Assembly (NCBI GenBank): GCA_001643675.2
Contig: LSRY02000031.1
Coordinates: 498,501-562,500 of the forward strand
Source of the DNA: Monocercomonoides exilis
Lineage: Eukaryota > Preaxostyla > Oxymonadida > Polymastigidae
Length of the DNA: 64,000 bases
Direction: 5' to 3'
In this document: positions 30,254-42,980 of the stretch, in pieces
Layout: each line of letters begins with the position of its first letter
Numbering within the stretch: position 1 is the stretch's first letter
Translations under genes and position numbers: made by a program
The notes under the pieces: generated by a model
What the model was told of the DNA's origin: nothing
Databases searched by the model: none
The model's input: only the letters and a program-made list of their open reading frames with translations

Positions 30254-33200
30254 ATGGGGCAAACCTCATCTCAGTCTCTCAAAGAATATCTTCAAGATAA
30301 CACAATATCGCTTCCTGATCAGCCAATCCAAGGCGTTGAAATTGGATTGCCCTTGTCCCTTCTAGAAAAAGTAAAATTTGATGAAGTGTTTGTTGTTTGG
30401 AGTACCAAAAGAGATGGAGAGGATTGGAAACGCGTTTCGCAAGGAAGGTTTAATATTGTTAAGGGTTTTTTTTGAAATGAAAGAATATTTTTTTATTAAA
30501 TTCATAGCTTTTATACTCCAACAAAAAATGATATTGGATGCTTATTGCGTTTGGAACTGTTTTACCAATTTTATACAGATGAAGCTGTTGAAAGTTTTGA
30601 AGATACGCAAGCGTTTGCGCAGCGTGAATCGGTTATCTTCCCACAAAAATATGCAAAAATACGGAAAAAACTATCATCAAACGATCAGACTCATTTTGAT
30701 CGAGTTATATTACACACACAGCCAGGTATTCCATATCCAACATATGCGGAAATGCGAACAACACTAATTCCAAATCAGGGTTATATCGAATTTACTCACG
30801 ACTCACTGGATGAGCTCCATTACCGCGCCACAAAATTCCAACCAGACTCCCAACGAAAGCCACGAATCCAGCCAGGAACAAACCTCCAGAGGTACTCACG
30901 GATAATGCAGGAGAGGAGGAGGAAGCTGCGAGCAATGACTGGAGGAATATTCCCCTTTGAGCCGCTCGATGAGCAGACGCAGGCTATGGTGATGGTGCCA
31001 CAAAATGACATCCTCTGTGCCTGGCACGGGAAGCTTGCATTTTCGTGTGTGTGTGCGAAAAAAGTGATTTCGCTGGAAGATGGCTGGCTGGCTGAGACGA
31101 TGCCTGCAGATTTCTATTATTACTATGTGCTGCTGAAGGAGAAGCTGGTGGAGGCAACGGGAGACCCAACTGCAGGCAAAGGAGGGAAAGGAGGAAAAGG
31201 AGGGGAAAATGGAGAAGTTAGCAAAAGAATGAATGAAAAGAAGAAGAATAATAATAAAAAGAGAACTAATTCACCTTCTCCTTCAAAATCTTCAAAAAGA
31301 AATTCATCATCATCATCTTCTTCCACTTCTTCCATTTCCTCCTCCTCCTCCTCTTCCACCTCTTCCTCTTCCTCTTCTTCCTCTTCCTCTTCTTCTTCTC
31401 GCCCCCACACCTATTCAGACGAATCTGCCTATGATGACACCTTTTTAGCGCTGAATCTGATCCAGCACACATATCAGCAGGACAATTCGTACATTTCTCA
31501 CCCAGCCAACCACTTCACAGTGCTTTCTTGGCATTGCTCTCCCCCTGCCATTCCTGTTGCCGTCACTCAGCAGTCTTCTCAACCTGCTCTTAATTTGTCT
31601 TCTTCTTCTTCTTATGCTTCTTATGCTTCTTCTTTTTCTTCCTCCTCTTCAAATTCTTATTCTTATTCTTCCATATCATCATCTTCTTCTTCCTCTTCTT
31701 CTTCCTCATTAGCAACTTCTCCCTCAATGCCCTCTTCCTCCTTCCCTTCTTCTCCATCTCCCTCTCCTTCTTCTTCTTCTTCTCCTTCCTCTTCTTCTCC
31801 CTCTTCTTCCTCTTCTCCTTATTTATCTGCTTCAAATACATCTTCCAAAGCCTTGTTCCCTTCCTCCTCCATCTTCACCCCTTCTTCCACTTATGTTTCT
31901 CCTTCTCTTCCTTCTCTTCCTTCTTCTCCTGCAACAAGCAAATTCTCTATCATTCCAACCTCTTCTGATTGCGTAAATAATGCTGGCAATGAAAATGCTA
32001 ACAAATCTTCATTTCCTTCTTCATTATCATCTCCCTCTTCCTCTTCTCTTTCTTCTTCTTCCTCTTCCTCTTCTTCTTCTTCTCCCTCTTCTTCTCTCTT
32101 CCCTCCCTCCAACAACATTTTCAACCAGCTCAACACATCACCAGCCCTTCCTTCCATTCGCCATACATCTCAAATGCTTTCACCTTCCCCTGTTTCCACC
32201 CCTCCTCCTCCTTCTCCTCTTCCTTTTCTTCCTTCTCTTCCTCCTCCTCAACATCATCCTCTTCTTCCTTCTTCTTCCTCTTCTTCCTCCTCTTCTCTTT
32301 CTTCTCTTTCTTCCCCCCCTCAATCTTCATTAACTTCCTCTTCTTCCTCATCTTCTTCTTCCTCCTCTTCTTCTCCTTTGTCTTCTCCTTCTCTCAAATC
32401 TTCATCTTTTCATCTTCATTCAAACATTCACTCAAAAACAGCTTCGTTCAACTCTTCCTCTAAATGGGAAGGATGTGGAAGCAGCATAACAACTAAAGAA
32501 AATTCATCATCATCGTCATCATCATCTTCTTCTTCTTCCTCAAAGAAAACAAAGAACAACAAAAACATTTCTTCTTCTCCAACTTTATCTTCTTCTCATT
32601 CTCATTCCACCTCTTCCTCTTCTTCTTCTTCTTCATCTCCTTCTTCTTCCTTCAGATTCTTCAAACGTTCTTCTTCTCTTGCTTCATTTGCCTCTGTCAC
32701 TTCATCCATTTCGTATACCCCTTCTTCTTCATCTTCCTCTTCCTCTTCTTCTTCAATCAATCCACCTTCTCCTCATACTCCTTCCTCTCTTTCCTCTTCT
32801 TCTTTATCACTTTCCTCTTCTTCTTCCTCCTCTTCCTCCTCTTCTCTTCCTCTCCCTTCCTCTCCTTCTGCCATCTCCTCCACACAACACACTCCTCATT
32901 CTTCTCCTCTCCCTTTTCGTTCCTCTCCTCTTTTCTCTCCAAACACTTTTTCTCCTCCTCAGCCTCCATTTCATCCTCAACAGCCTTCACACTCACTTCA
33001 GCAGCCTCAGCAGCTTCAGCAACAATATCGTTCTTCTCTTCCTCCTCTCCTTCTTCCCTCTCTTTCTCCTTCCTCTCCTTCATCTTCTTCTTTTTCTTCC
33101 TCTCCCTCTCCCTCTCCTTCATCATCATCTTCTTCTTCCCCCTCCTTCCTCCTCAGCCCCCCTCTCCACCCTCTCCCCTTCCCCCTCTCCTCTCCTCTCT

Positions 33201-36200
33201 GGCCTGTGCCTGCCTGGAACCTCCGCTGCGGAATGATCGCCTCGATGCTCCTCTCCTTCTGCCCAGACGTCATCTGCCTCCAAGGCGTGCCTCTGATTGG
33301 CGTAGACACATTGGCAAGAGCGCTGTTCCCTGTGTACAATGGATGCTGTGCGACGATTGTGCCGCCGTCGGTGCAGAGGTGTGCGAGGAGATGGAGCTAC
33401 AGAGAGAGGAAGAGGAAGAGGAACGGGAAGGGGAGGCTGGGGGAGGAGCTACCGGTGGTGGGGGGAGAGAAGGGGAAGGGGAAAGGGAAAGGGAAAGGAA
33501 AAAGGAATGAGAAGGAGAAGGTGAATGAGAAAGAGGAGGAAGATGAAATAGATGAAGATGAATTTGAAGACGAAGAGGAGGAAGAAGAAGAAGAGAATGA
33601 AGAAGATTTAGAAAGAGGTGATGATATTGAAAAACAAGAAAAGGAGACAGATTCATTTGACAGCAAAAATGACATCTCGACAAATGACATGAGACAAACA
33701 AGACAAGCACCAAGGCCGCTTCATTCGTCTCCTCATTCAACCAAAAATGGAATAAATGCGACCTCAAAACAAGCAAAACAAGCAAAAGAAATCAAACAAG
33801 AAAACACAAAAAACTCACAAAAATCTGTAAAACCTTCAAAATCTACAAAGCCTGTCAAACCCCCCGATTTCAGTTCCGAGAAGAGCAAAGCCAACGCGAA
33901 GCAGGCGAAAGTGCCAGAGGGCATCCACATTGTCGTTCTGCACTCTCTTCTCCCCTCTGCAGCCATCTTCCCTCAGTTCTGGGGAGACGATCCGTCTGCC
34001 CTGAAAGCGGTGGACTCGCTCAAACACGCCGAGCCATTTTTCGACCCAGATGAGGTGCCTCGCTCTTCTCCTGCGTATACGAAGGATCTGGCAGGGCAGA
34101 TGGAGAAGGCGCTGGCAGCAGACTCGATGTTCTATCAGACGGGGATGAATGGAGAAGGAAATTTAAGTGGAGGAGGAAGCGGAAATGCATATGGAAATGG
34201 AAGAGGAGGAGTCTATGGAAGAAGTGAAGGGAATGGTAACACTGGGTGTAATGATCAAGCTTATATGAATGGGAAAACAATAACTTCTCCTTCACAAAGA
34301 CAAATGGGAAATCATAGCAATTCAACAATGCTTGTGTCACCATCCAGAAATGCAATGGCTGGCAAGTCACATTCAGAAAGAGCTCCTTTATCATCTTCAT
34401 CGTTTTCTCCACCAGCTGTGTCATTGAATCATTCTTCTTCTTCTTCTTCTTCTTCCTCTTCCTCTTCCTTCTCCTCATCCCCTCCTTCCTCACCCTCCCC
34501 TCTCTGCTACTCCTCCTTCGTCAACTGCATCTTCTACAACCGCCGCCGTATTATCCAAGGAAGCCGGCCTCTCTCATTCAATCTCTTCAATTTGGCGCCT
34601 TCTGACTCGCTTTCCACGTCAGATGGGCTGCCCTTCCATTTTGTGGGCGAAAAAGCAGGTGTCCATTTGGATGGGTGCAAACCAGCGGTCAACAAGAGAG
34701 AGGCGCTGATGAGACTGAGATTGAACCAGGAGTTGGGGTTGTTGGGGGCTGGGAATGCGGAAGAAGAAAAAAGAGAAGGAGAAGGAGGAGGAGGTGGTGG
34801 TGGTGGGAAGAAAAAAGGGAAAGGGAAAAATGAGAAGGAGAAGGAGAAAGAGGCGGAAGGAGGAAGAAATACGCGGAATTCTGCTCAATCTCCAACAGCA
34901 ATGAATTCTTCTTCTTCTTCTTCTTCTTCTTCAAACTCTTCTCGTTTGTCCACTCCAACTTTCCCTTCTCAGCCAAACACTCCTTCTTCACTATCTTCTT
35001 CCTCTTCTTCCTCTTCTTCCTCTTCTTCCTCCTCCTCTTCGCCTTCCTCTTATTCATATTCTTCTTCTTCTTCTTCTTCTTCTTCTTCTTCTTCTTCTTC
35101 TTCTTCTTCTTCTTCTCTCTCCCTCTCTTCCCTCTCCTCCAAATCCTCCAGCGCAGCCCTTTCCTCTCTCCTCTCCTCCTCTCTCGACTCTTCCACTCTC
35201 TCACTCTCCTTCTCCACCTCCTTGCGAGCCCTCGGCCTTCTCTTAGAAGTGCTCCCTTCTCCCATCTACAACAGCAGCGACCAGTTTGTGTCTCAGTCTG
35301 ATGTGCTGTATGGAATGCGCTTTTTGTGCGATTTCTTAAGATTTGAGCAGGCAAAGAGAGGAAAACACGGGATGGTTCGGTTGGTGGTGAATGAGGCGTT
35401 GCTGATGAGGAATCCGAATCTGACTGGGATGATTGTGAAGCCAGACATCAACACTTTGAGGAGGGAAGGGGCGATTGTGGAGAGGGAGAGGGAGAAGGAG
35501 AGGGAGAGGAGGAGGATGTTGGCGGTGCTGGCGATGAAGAGGAAGGAGGAGGAAGAAAAAGAGATGGAGAGGAAGAAGAAGGAAGAGAGGGAGAGGTATT
35601 TGAAGATGAGGGAGGAAGAAAGGAGAAGAAGAGAAAAAGAAAAGTTGATGAAGATTGTGGAGGAGAGGAACAGAATTCAGAAGGAGAAGAAGGAGAAGGA
35701 AATGAGAGAGAAGGAGAAGGAGAAGGAGAAAGAGGAGAAAGAGAAAGAAGAGAGAGAGGAGAAAGAGAAAAAGAAAGAGAAAGAGAAGAATGAAGAAAAT
35801 AAGAACGAAGATAAAGTGACGGAGAAATCGAACGAAGGTGAATCAACTGAAAATAAAACTCAAACAGAGATGTTACAACCAAAAAATGGGAAAATGAATA
35901 AAAAGATGAAATTTAATGGCAAAAAAATTGTGAAGCTGAAAAAGAAAGACTCTTCAAAGGCAGACAAAATGAAGAAAGAACATGAGGAAAATGATGTTAT
36001 CCAAACAACAAACGAAAAGCAACAAACGGAGCAGAAGGATTTAAGCTTAGCACAACCAGAAGAAAAGATGGAAATGAAAGAAGGAAAAGAAGAGAAAGAA
36101 GAGAAAGAGGAGGGAAAAGCAAATAAATCTATTGAAGATTCAAATTCATTGACCACACAGCTTGTCTCAAATCCAATTTCTTGTGTAATTAATCAAAGTT

Positions 36201-39200
36201 CAACTTCAATCTCATCTACTTCACAGAAATCAATGAATTCCTCCTCTTCCTCCTCTTCCTCTTCTTCTATCTCATCTGAATCTCAAAACAATGATAAATC
36301 TTATTCTTCTTCAACACCTGGAAGACTCATAACAAGAACAGAAACATCTGCAAACAGCAAAATTGAATCAATTGTAGCAATGACACAAAAGCTGTCATCT
36401 GACACAACAGAAAAAGCTTCTATTTTATCAACTTCATCATCATCATCTTCTTCTTCTTCCTCTTCTTCTTCAATCAGCTCATCCAATCTGCTGATTCTTC
36501 AAAAACCAACACTCCAATCTTCTCTTAGTGAAATTCCCCGTTCAAATGTGATTTCTTCTTCGAACACTCTTTCTTCTCAGTCTTTCAGAGGTCGTTCTTT
36601 GACTTCTGAAATTCCAGCTAAACAGCTCCAAAACTCTGCTTCATTGACGCAAAGAACTAATCTTAGCTCTTCAACAGCATTAGCAGCAACAACTGCAACT
36701 ACAATTTCTTCAACGCAAATGAAGTCCAGACCAAACAGCAGATCTTCTTCTCTATCTTCCTCTTCCTCTCGCTCCTCTTCTCCTCTTCGTCTGCGTCCTC
36801 CTTCATATGTCCAGAAGTCTCTTCTCAACCTGCCTCACCACGCTGCCCACTATCTCCGCACATTTGCCCAGATCTCTTCTTCACACAGACACCACCTCTG
36901 CTCTAAACGTGTTCTTGTTACAAGCGCCTTATTCTTTGGCGACCCTTCCTTTGGAGACGATGCGCGGTTTGTGCAGATGTGGCACTTGTCGCAAAACATC
37001 CACAACATGCTGCTTGAGACGCAGACACAGAAGATGATCGACCCAACTGTCGAAGCAGCAGATGCACAAAAACACAAACAGCAGTTCGTTTCTGAGCAGA
37101 TTGACATTTTCTCAGCACTGATGCTCCCGCCGATGGCTCCTGAGGAACACAAAGAGTTCTTCAGAAAGAGAATGGAGCATCTCAATTTTCCACTCCCTCC
37201 TGTCTCCAGCACTACTCCTACCTCTCCATTCTACTCTCTCATCGGCTCTGGCTGCTCAAGCCAGATGTCGAATGACAGCATGGAATTGCCTCAGTCCACT
37301 CCTGATGCAGAAGAACAGCCAAATGACGAAACGAATCTGAACAGCGATCAGCCTGTTTCCACAAACAGAACAAACATCACACCTTTTTCACAGCTGGGCT
37401 CCTCTTACTCACGAGCTGTGTCTTCTCTTTCTCTGCCTGTGAACACATCTGCTTTGACAGAATACGACTTCCCTTCAACTTTGATTGGAAAGCCCAGAGC
37501 GCATCCACAGCAACAACTACAACAGCAGCAGCCATCGCCGTCTGCCTTGTTCCTCTCGTCCATCCCTCTTTCTGCACACACTTTTGACACCCGCATTCCT
37601 GTTGTCATCTGCGGCGACATTGCATCTGCTTCGCTATCCGCTCCTGCACTCAAACTGGCTATGGAAGGGATTGAATCCTCTGCCCACTCGTCCATTCGCA
37701 ATTCTCCACTTTTGCTTCCCTTTCTACGTCGCTATGCACTTTCTCCGCCTTTCCCTCCAATTACTCCGCTGAAGCCACAAATTGCCTCCCAGTTTCTTGG
37801 AAAGCCCTCAAATGGAACTTCTGGTTCTGGCTCTTCTCTTTCGTCCTTCTTCTCGCCTGTCTCGCTGACGACGTCTCAGCCAGGGAAAGTGTATGGGCTG
37901 TTTCCTACTCCACATGGAAGTGCTTTGAAGGTGACGTCTATTGAGATGAGGGACACGACGAGGAGGAAGCAGACAAGAGGGATGAGGAGATGGAAGATGG
38001 TAATGCATGAAAGAGAGAAGAGAGAAAGAGAAAGGGAGAAGACGAGGAGAATTTGGAGCGAAAGCATTGGAGTCATGGGAAAAGAACAGGAAAACGCGAG
38101 AACGCACAGAAAGGAGTGGAAGATGGAGCGAATGGAAAAGGACCAGAAAGACGAAGATGAAGAATTTTGTCGATGGAGAAGGAAGAAGAAGGAGTTGGAT
38201 GAGAGTGAAGATGAGCTGATGGAGTGGATTGAGAGAAGATTAAAAGAGAAAAGGAAGAAAGAGAGGGACGGAATGAAGAAAGGAGAATTGCTGCTTATAA
38301 AAGCAGAAAAGATGGAGAAAGAGAAAAGAAAAAAGGAAAGAAGGATCGAAAGGGAAAAGGAGAAAGAAGAGAAAAGAGAAAAGCGAATGAGAAGAGCCGA
38401 ATTAAAAGCAGCCGAACGAATGAAACGGAGAGAAGAGAAGAAACAAAGCAAACGAATGGAACATGCACAAACGCAAGGAGTTTCAAATGAAAATGCAGCA
38501 ATAAATAATGGAGCAGTAAATGAGAATATCAAAGAAGAGAGCAATGGCAGCAATGGACTAAAAGATCAAAGCAATGGAAGCAGCGTGCTCAGTGAACAGG
38601 AGAGTGCAGACATTGAGGCAGATGAGGATGAAGCCTCAGTCAACTCTGACATTGTTGATTTGAGCATCTTCCCAATCGCAGGCAAAGCTCACTTGGCGCC
38701 TCTGTGTGTGAATGGGATTACCTCTTTTCAATCGCTCTCCTCTTTTTTGATGACTCCGCCTTCGCCAAGTATGGCCTCAGAATCATCTGCACTGTGCCAG
38801 TCGCCTTCCTCTGCATTCATACGCTCTCCTCAACGTTCTGGTTCATATTCAATGCTGCCGCAGAGGATGCCTGCTCCTCAGTTGCCTGATGGACCAATCA
38901 CCGTGCAATTAACTTCAATGGCATCTTCTGAAAATGCAACTTATCCTTCATTAACACAGAAAAAGCCTTCGTTTGTTACATATTCAAAGGAGATGAATAA
39001 CTTTGCTGCTTCTGATGGAATGTCCGTATTTCAAGCTTCTCATTCTCAAAAGGCGCTTTGCAATCCTGTTGCTGTGAAGCATCAATCTGTCTATGGAGAT
39101 TCATATTCATCACAAGCTTTTTCATTGAATCGTATTCATGGAAAGATGGCAAACGGTGCATCTGATCACTTGAATGTCTCAGAACATAGCAACTATTTGC

Positions 39201-42200
39201 CATCTTTCCGAAATAGCACATATTCTCTTCTGAAGCTGTTGGAATATGATAGAAAGCTGGAGCCGCAGTGGGACTTCCTTTCACTCTCAAAGGCTGTTTC
39301 ACTGCCTATTATGCCTTCGAATTTGAGTCGGCTGCATCTGCGTCATCCTTTCGTGCGCTATGAGCTTCCGTACTCGCGTCCAGATTCACTTCCATTTGTG
39401 CTGGAGACACCACTCACTGGCTGCTCGACACAGTTCAGTACGCCTTTCTATAAGCGAATGATGGAGCTTCAGGAAAAAGTGGTTATGAATGCGCAGAAAA
39501 GAGTTGCACAGCAAAAGGAGGAGAGTGGAGTTGAGACAGCAAGTGAGACAAAGTCAGAAAATGTTCAAACATTTGACGTTAGCATTCCATCCAAAACAAT
39601 CACTGAACCACTAACAAAAAATGTTTCTCCGATTGCAGATGAAAAGAAGGTCTGTTTAAACGGAATATCAGCAAATGAGAATGCAAATACTCATTCAGCG
39701 AACGAAGAATGCACTCATTCATACAAAAAAAGCAGACCAGGGATGATTGAAGCTGGACAAAAGAAGGATCAGGAAGCAGAAAATTTCGTGGCCGAAGATC
39801 AAATTGGCAATGTTAATGAAATGACTCCACAAAAAACCGCAGAGACCCCACTTTCACAAAGCTGGAGTTCGGCACAGTTTTTGGCTTCTCCCACAACATC
39901 TCCAATGAAACCTTCAATTCGTCCATCGGCTGCTCAGCAAACAGAACCAAATGTGGCTCTTTCGACTGTCACATCAGGCACACAGCTTGCTGAATCACGT
40001 CCAAACTCTGTCTGCTCTTTTGAATCTTCTCATCACAGCCCATCTTTTTCATTCGAAGCCAATTCGCCAAGAAGCAGATCTCCTGCATGTACTTCTCCTT
40101 CTGTTGAAGTTACTTTTCAATCAAGTGTCGCAAAGACGAAACAAAAGAAAACCACAAAAGAGAACTTGGAAAGGGCAGTGACTTCTCCATCGTGTAATTC
40201 TGAAACTATAGATACATGTTCTGATGCATCAAAATCGCGGACAGCTTCTCCGTCTGCATCATTAACGAAATCTGAGAAAAAGAGTAAAACGAATGAAAAC
40301 TACGTCATTCCTTCGCAATCAGTTCTTGGCATCTGGTTTCTGCCTGCTTACACAACATCTGGAAATCATCATGTTTCTCCGTTCGTCCCATCTCTTCTGT
40401 CAAACAGCTGCGGATCCTGCTGGAGAAGCGAAGTTACACAACGGAGTGCAAAAACAGGGAAAGAGCGAGCACTATGGTATCTGGCTCAGCTGTCACATGC
40501 TCTGGAGCTGTGGGTAGAGAGTCCGTGTTCAGTGATGGGATGGGTGAGTGGGATGGATGGGGTGTTGGAATCAAAAAATGAAGAGGAGGAATCTGAGCTG
40601 GCAAAAGTGTCGGTTCGGATTTCTTCTCTTCTGTCGAGGAAGATTATCTTTTCGTCACTCCACTCAACTTGCAGAGATGCTTCTAATGTTGCTGACTGTT
40701 TATCAGTTTCAGTTGATTCCTTGTTCAAAACGATGCTTTCAAATCTTATAATTCCTTCATTTTCAACTGTGAGTTCCAAACCTTCTCTTTCCTCTTCTCT
40801 TTCACTCAGAACATATACAAGTCCTTCTTTTCGGGGAGATAAGCTTTCTTCTCCTGTTCTGGGCCTGAACGATTTTCAGTTTCAGGCTGGACAATTTGGG
40901 CCTCGCAGCTTGATGCAAAAGGGAGCTAATGCGCTGTCATCTCCTTTTCATGCACTTTCTCCAGTTGTTGATTTGCGTAGCTCTTGCCGCACACAGCTGC
41001 AGCAGCTTGAGGATTGGAGAGGTGCCACTTCGACTCCTTCTGCTCCTGGTGAAATTGAGACTTTTCCTCGGAATGCAGGTCTACCACTTTCTCAACTATA
41101 TTCAAAGCACATACCAAAACCAAAAGATAATGCAATTCTCTCGCAGAACAGAAGAGGCTCATTGGCTGGGATAAAGCACAAGCATCACAGAAACAATGGA
41201 AACCTCGAGCAGTTTATTCTGACAAAGAGATATCCTCACAAGCCTGTTTTGCTGTTTCGATCACCTCTTCTTCTGACAGATGCCTATTCATACATAGCTG
41301 CATCAACTACACAGCCATCGGTGCTGAAGAAACTGGGGATGCTTCACACAGGAAGCGGGATTGATGTGAGTGTGCTTCAGATGGCAGAAGCACTTATGAA
41401 AAACAAAAGCGGTGGAAATAGAACGAAAGCTGCATGGAAGTGGCTGGAGCTGAACAAGAAAGAGGTTGAGGTTGATCGAGCAGAAAATCTATTTGTGTCT
41501 TATTCAACTTGGAACAGAAATTCAGTGAGACCTTTGCTGCTTTCGCTGATGCAGCCCGTGCTTTATTCGTATCCATCAGATGTAATTCTGTCTTCTCCTC
41601 AACTTCATCCCATCCGCGTTTCTGTTGGACTGTACAACCCAGCAACGAAAGAGAAAGAAGCGTTTATCGGAAGAGAGAACAAAGTAAGGCAGGCAATGGC
41701 CGAAGAAAAAGCGATCAAATCGATGGAAAAGAGCAAAAAAGGATCATCTTCTCAGCGCTTTAATCCAGTCAAAGAGAAAATTGAAGCAATTCAGAAGCAA
41801 AAGAATGAAAATGGAGACATTCAGCCAAACGGTTTGTCATTAGATTTTACAAAATCATTTAGCGAGTCAGGAATGAAAAAGAAATCCGATCAAAAAAATG
41901 ATAATACAAAACGTCCTGGATCAACATCTTCAACAGGTGCTCCGGTAAATAATGATTCATCAAACAGAAAATTGCACGCTGACACCAAAATTAACTCTCC
42001 ATCTGTCCAAAGCATTCAGCAAAATACTCAGTCACCCGCTCTGCAAGTTCCAACACAGCAAGATTTGCGCATGTTGATATCTGCAGCTATCGCAGCTCAT
42101 CCACCTTTTGCAATTACTCTGTTCCCAACCTCTCATCGCCCTATAATCGCCACCTATCACCGTTTCTGGGAGGATCCTCATGGAGAGCCATTCCAAACAG

Positions 42201-42256
42201 AAGAGCAGCTTGCTGCCAATTTGGTGTGGAAGATGCGTACAATGGATAAAGACTAA
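30254..42256 (+). CDS. Giant CCR4-like EEP-domain protein, catalytic residues replaced, 3,980 aa
   Basis: Exon 1 is 30254-30447. A 60-nt intron (30448-30507) precedes exon 2 (30508-42256). The splice creates SQGSFYTPTKNDIGCLLRLE, matching the YTPT..D(V/I)G..L segment ahead of the nuclease domain in plant CCR4-like deadenylases. Nuclease (EEP) motifs follow in order, separated by huge inserts: FTVLSWHCSP (401), GMIASMLLSFCPDVICLQGV (973), FVNCIFYNRRR, VLVTSALFF (about 2200), VVICGDIASAS (2431) and FPTSHRPII (3937). Active relatives have SYN, LQEV, NTH, GDFNS and SDH. Here Asn is His407, Glu is Gly991, His is Ala2205, the Asn of GDFN is Ala2437 and the Asp of SDH is Ser3940. Asp2435 and His3941 remain. 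It is therefore probably not a deadenylase. MGQTSS at the N-terminus fits an N-myristoylation site. Inserts are poly-Ser and Lys/Glu coiled-coil-like. An mRNA-decay scaffold is one possible role. Confidence 0.85.
31270..33220 (+). repeat. Long polypyrimidine tract coding for poly-Ser/Pro
   Basis: About 2 kb of mostly T and C on the plus strand, read as TCT, TCC, TCA and CCT codons within the CCR4-like gene. AGC and AGT serine codons are rare, so the repeat is at DNA level as well as protein level. It splits the first and second EEP motifs by about 560 residues. Confidence 0.9.
34885..35200 (+). repeat. Second TCT/TCC tract (poly-Ser)
   Basis: Includes 20 or more uninterrupted TTC/TCT units around 35060-35115. 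It lies directly between a purine-rich Gly/Lys/Glu block (34750-34865) and a further purine block (35440-35800), all in the same reading frame. Confidence 0.9.
35440..35800 (+). repeat. Polypurine tract coding for a Lys/Glu/Arg coiled coil
   Basis: About 360 bases of nearly pure A and G on the plus strand, giving repeats such as EKEKEKEEKEKEER. The predicted protein is a single charged helix or coiled coil. Together with the pyrimidine tracts before it, the coding strand switches sharply between purine and pyrimidine. Confidence 0.9.
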
Positions 42257-42980
42257 TTATTGTGATATATATACTGTTATTTTTGTTATCTTTCATTGTG
42301 TTTTCATCATTATTGTTATTTATTTTTATTCAATTAATATTTTACGGCTTTTTAAGATATGATTTTTGTTTTGCTTTGTATTTTCCATTAACATTCATTG
42401 CAACACAATTTTTCGCAACTTCGTGATAAATTTGATGTGCATTTGAAACTTTTCAATTTTCACTTTACTTATAAAATTGTAGTTTATAAAAGACAAATTG
42501 TTGTGAAAAACTACTGAACGTTTCAATGAGAAAAAAAATATGAAATAAAGAAATTAAAATAATCTCAAACATTAGACAAAACACGAAAAGAAATATGCGA
42601 CGATTCTATGAAAAAAAAACGTAATGTTGCTGGATTAATTATGACATGAGAAGTGTACGAACAGAAAAATTGTAATAAGGAAAAAATAAAAAAAAATAAT
42701 AACTCTGAATACTCAAGAAACCCAATCAAACAATAGCTAATTCTCTTCACAATTAAAACAAAAGCAAATAAAAGAAAATTCAATTACAAAGTCATCAAAA
42801 AAAATATTTCTAGGAATTACAATAACAAGTTAACTTCGCTCCAATATTGAGACACTTCGAATCAATGATAATAATTACAACTGCTTCCATTCCACTCCAT
42901 CTCAAACTTTTAATAATCTTTCAATGTAATACCCAACATTGATCCCATCTGCGCTTTTGCCTTTGATAATGTTTTATCCC
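42257..42980. other. Convergent spacer: 3' ends of two giant genes
   Basis: The CCR4-like gene ends at 42256 and the second beta-helix gene ends at 42981 from the other strand, so both 3' untranslated regions lie here. AT-rich, with no gene. An AATAAA-like AAATAAAGAAAT occurs near 42542, which I cannot confirm as a processing signal. Confidence 0.6.
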
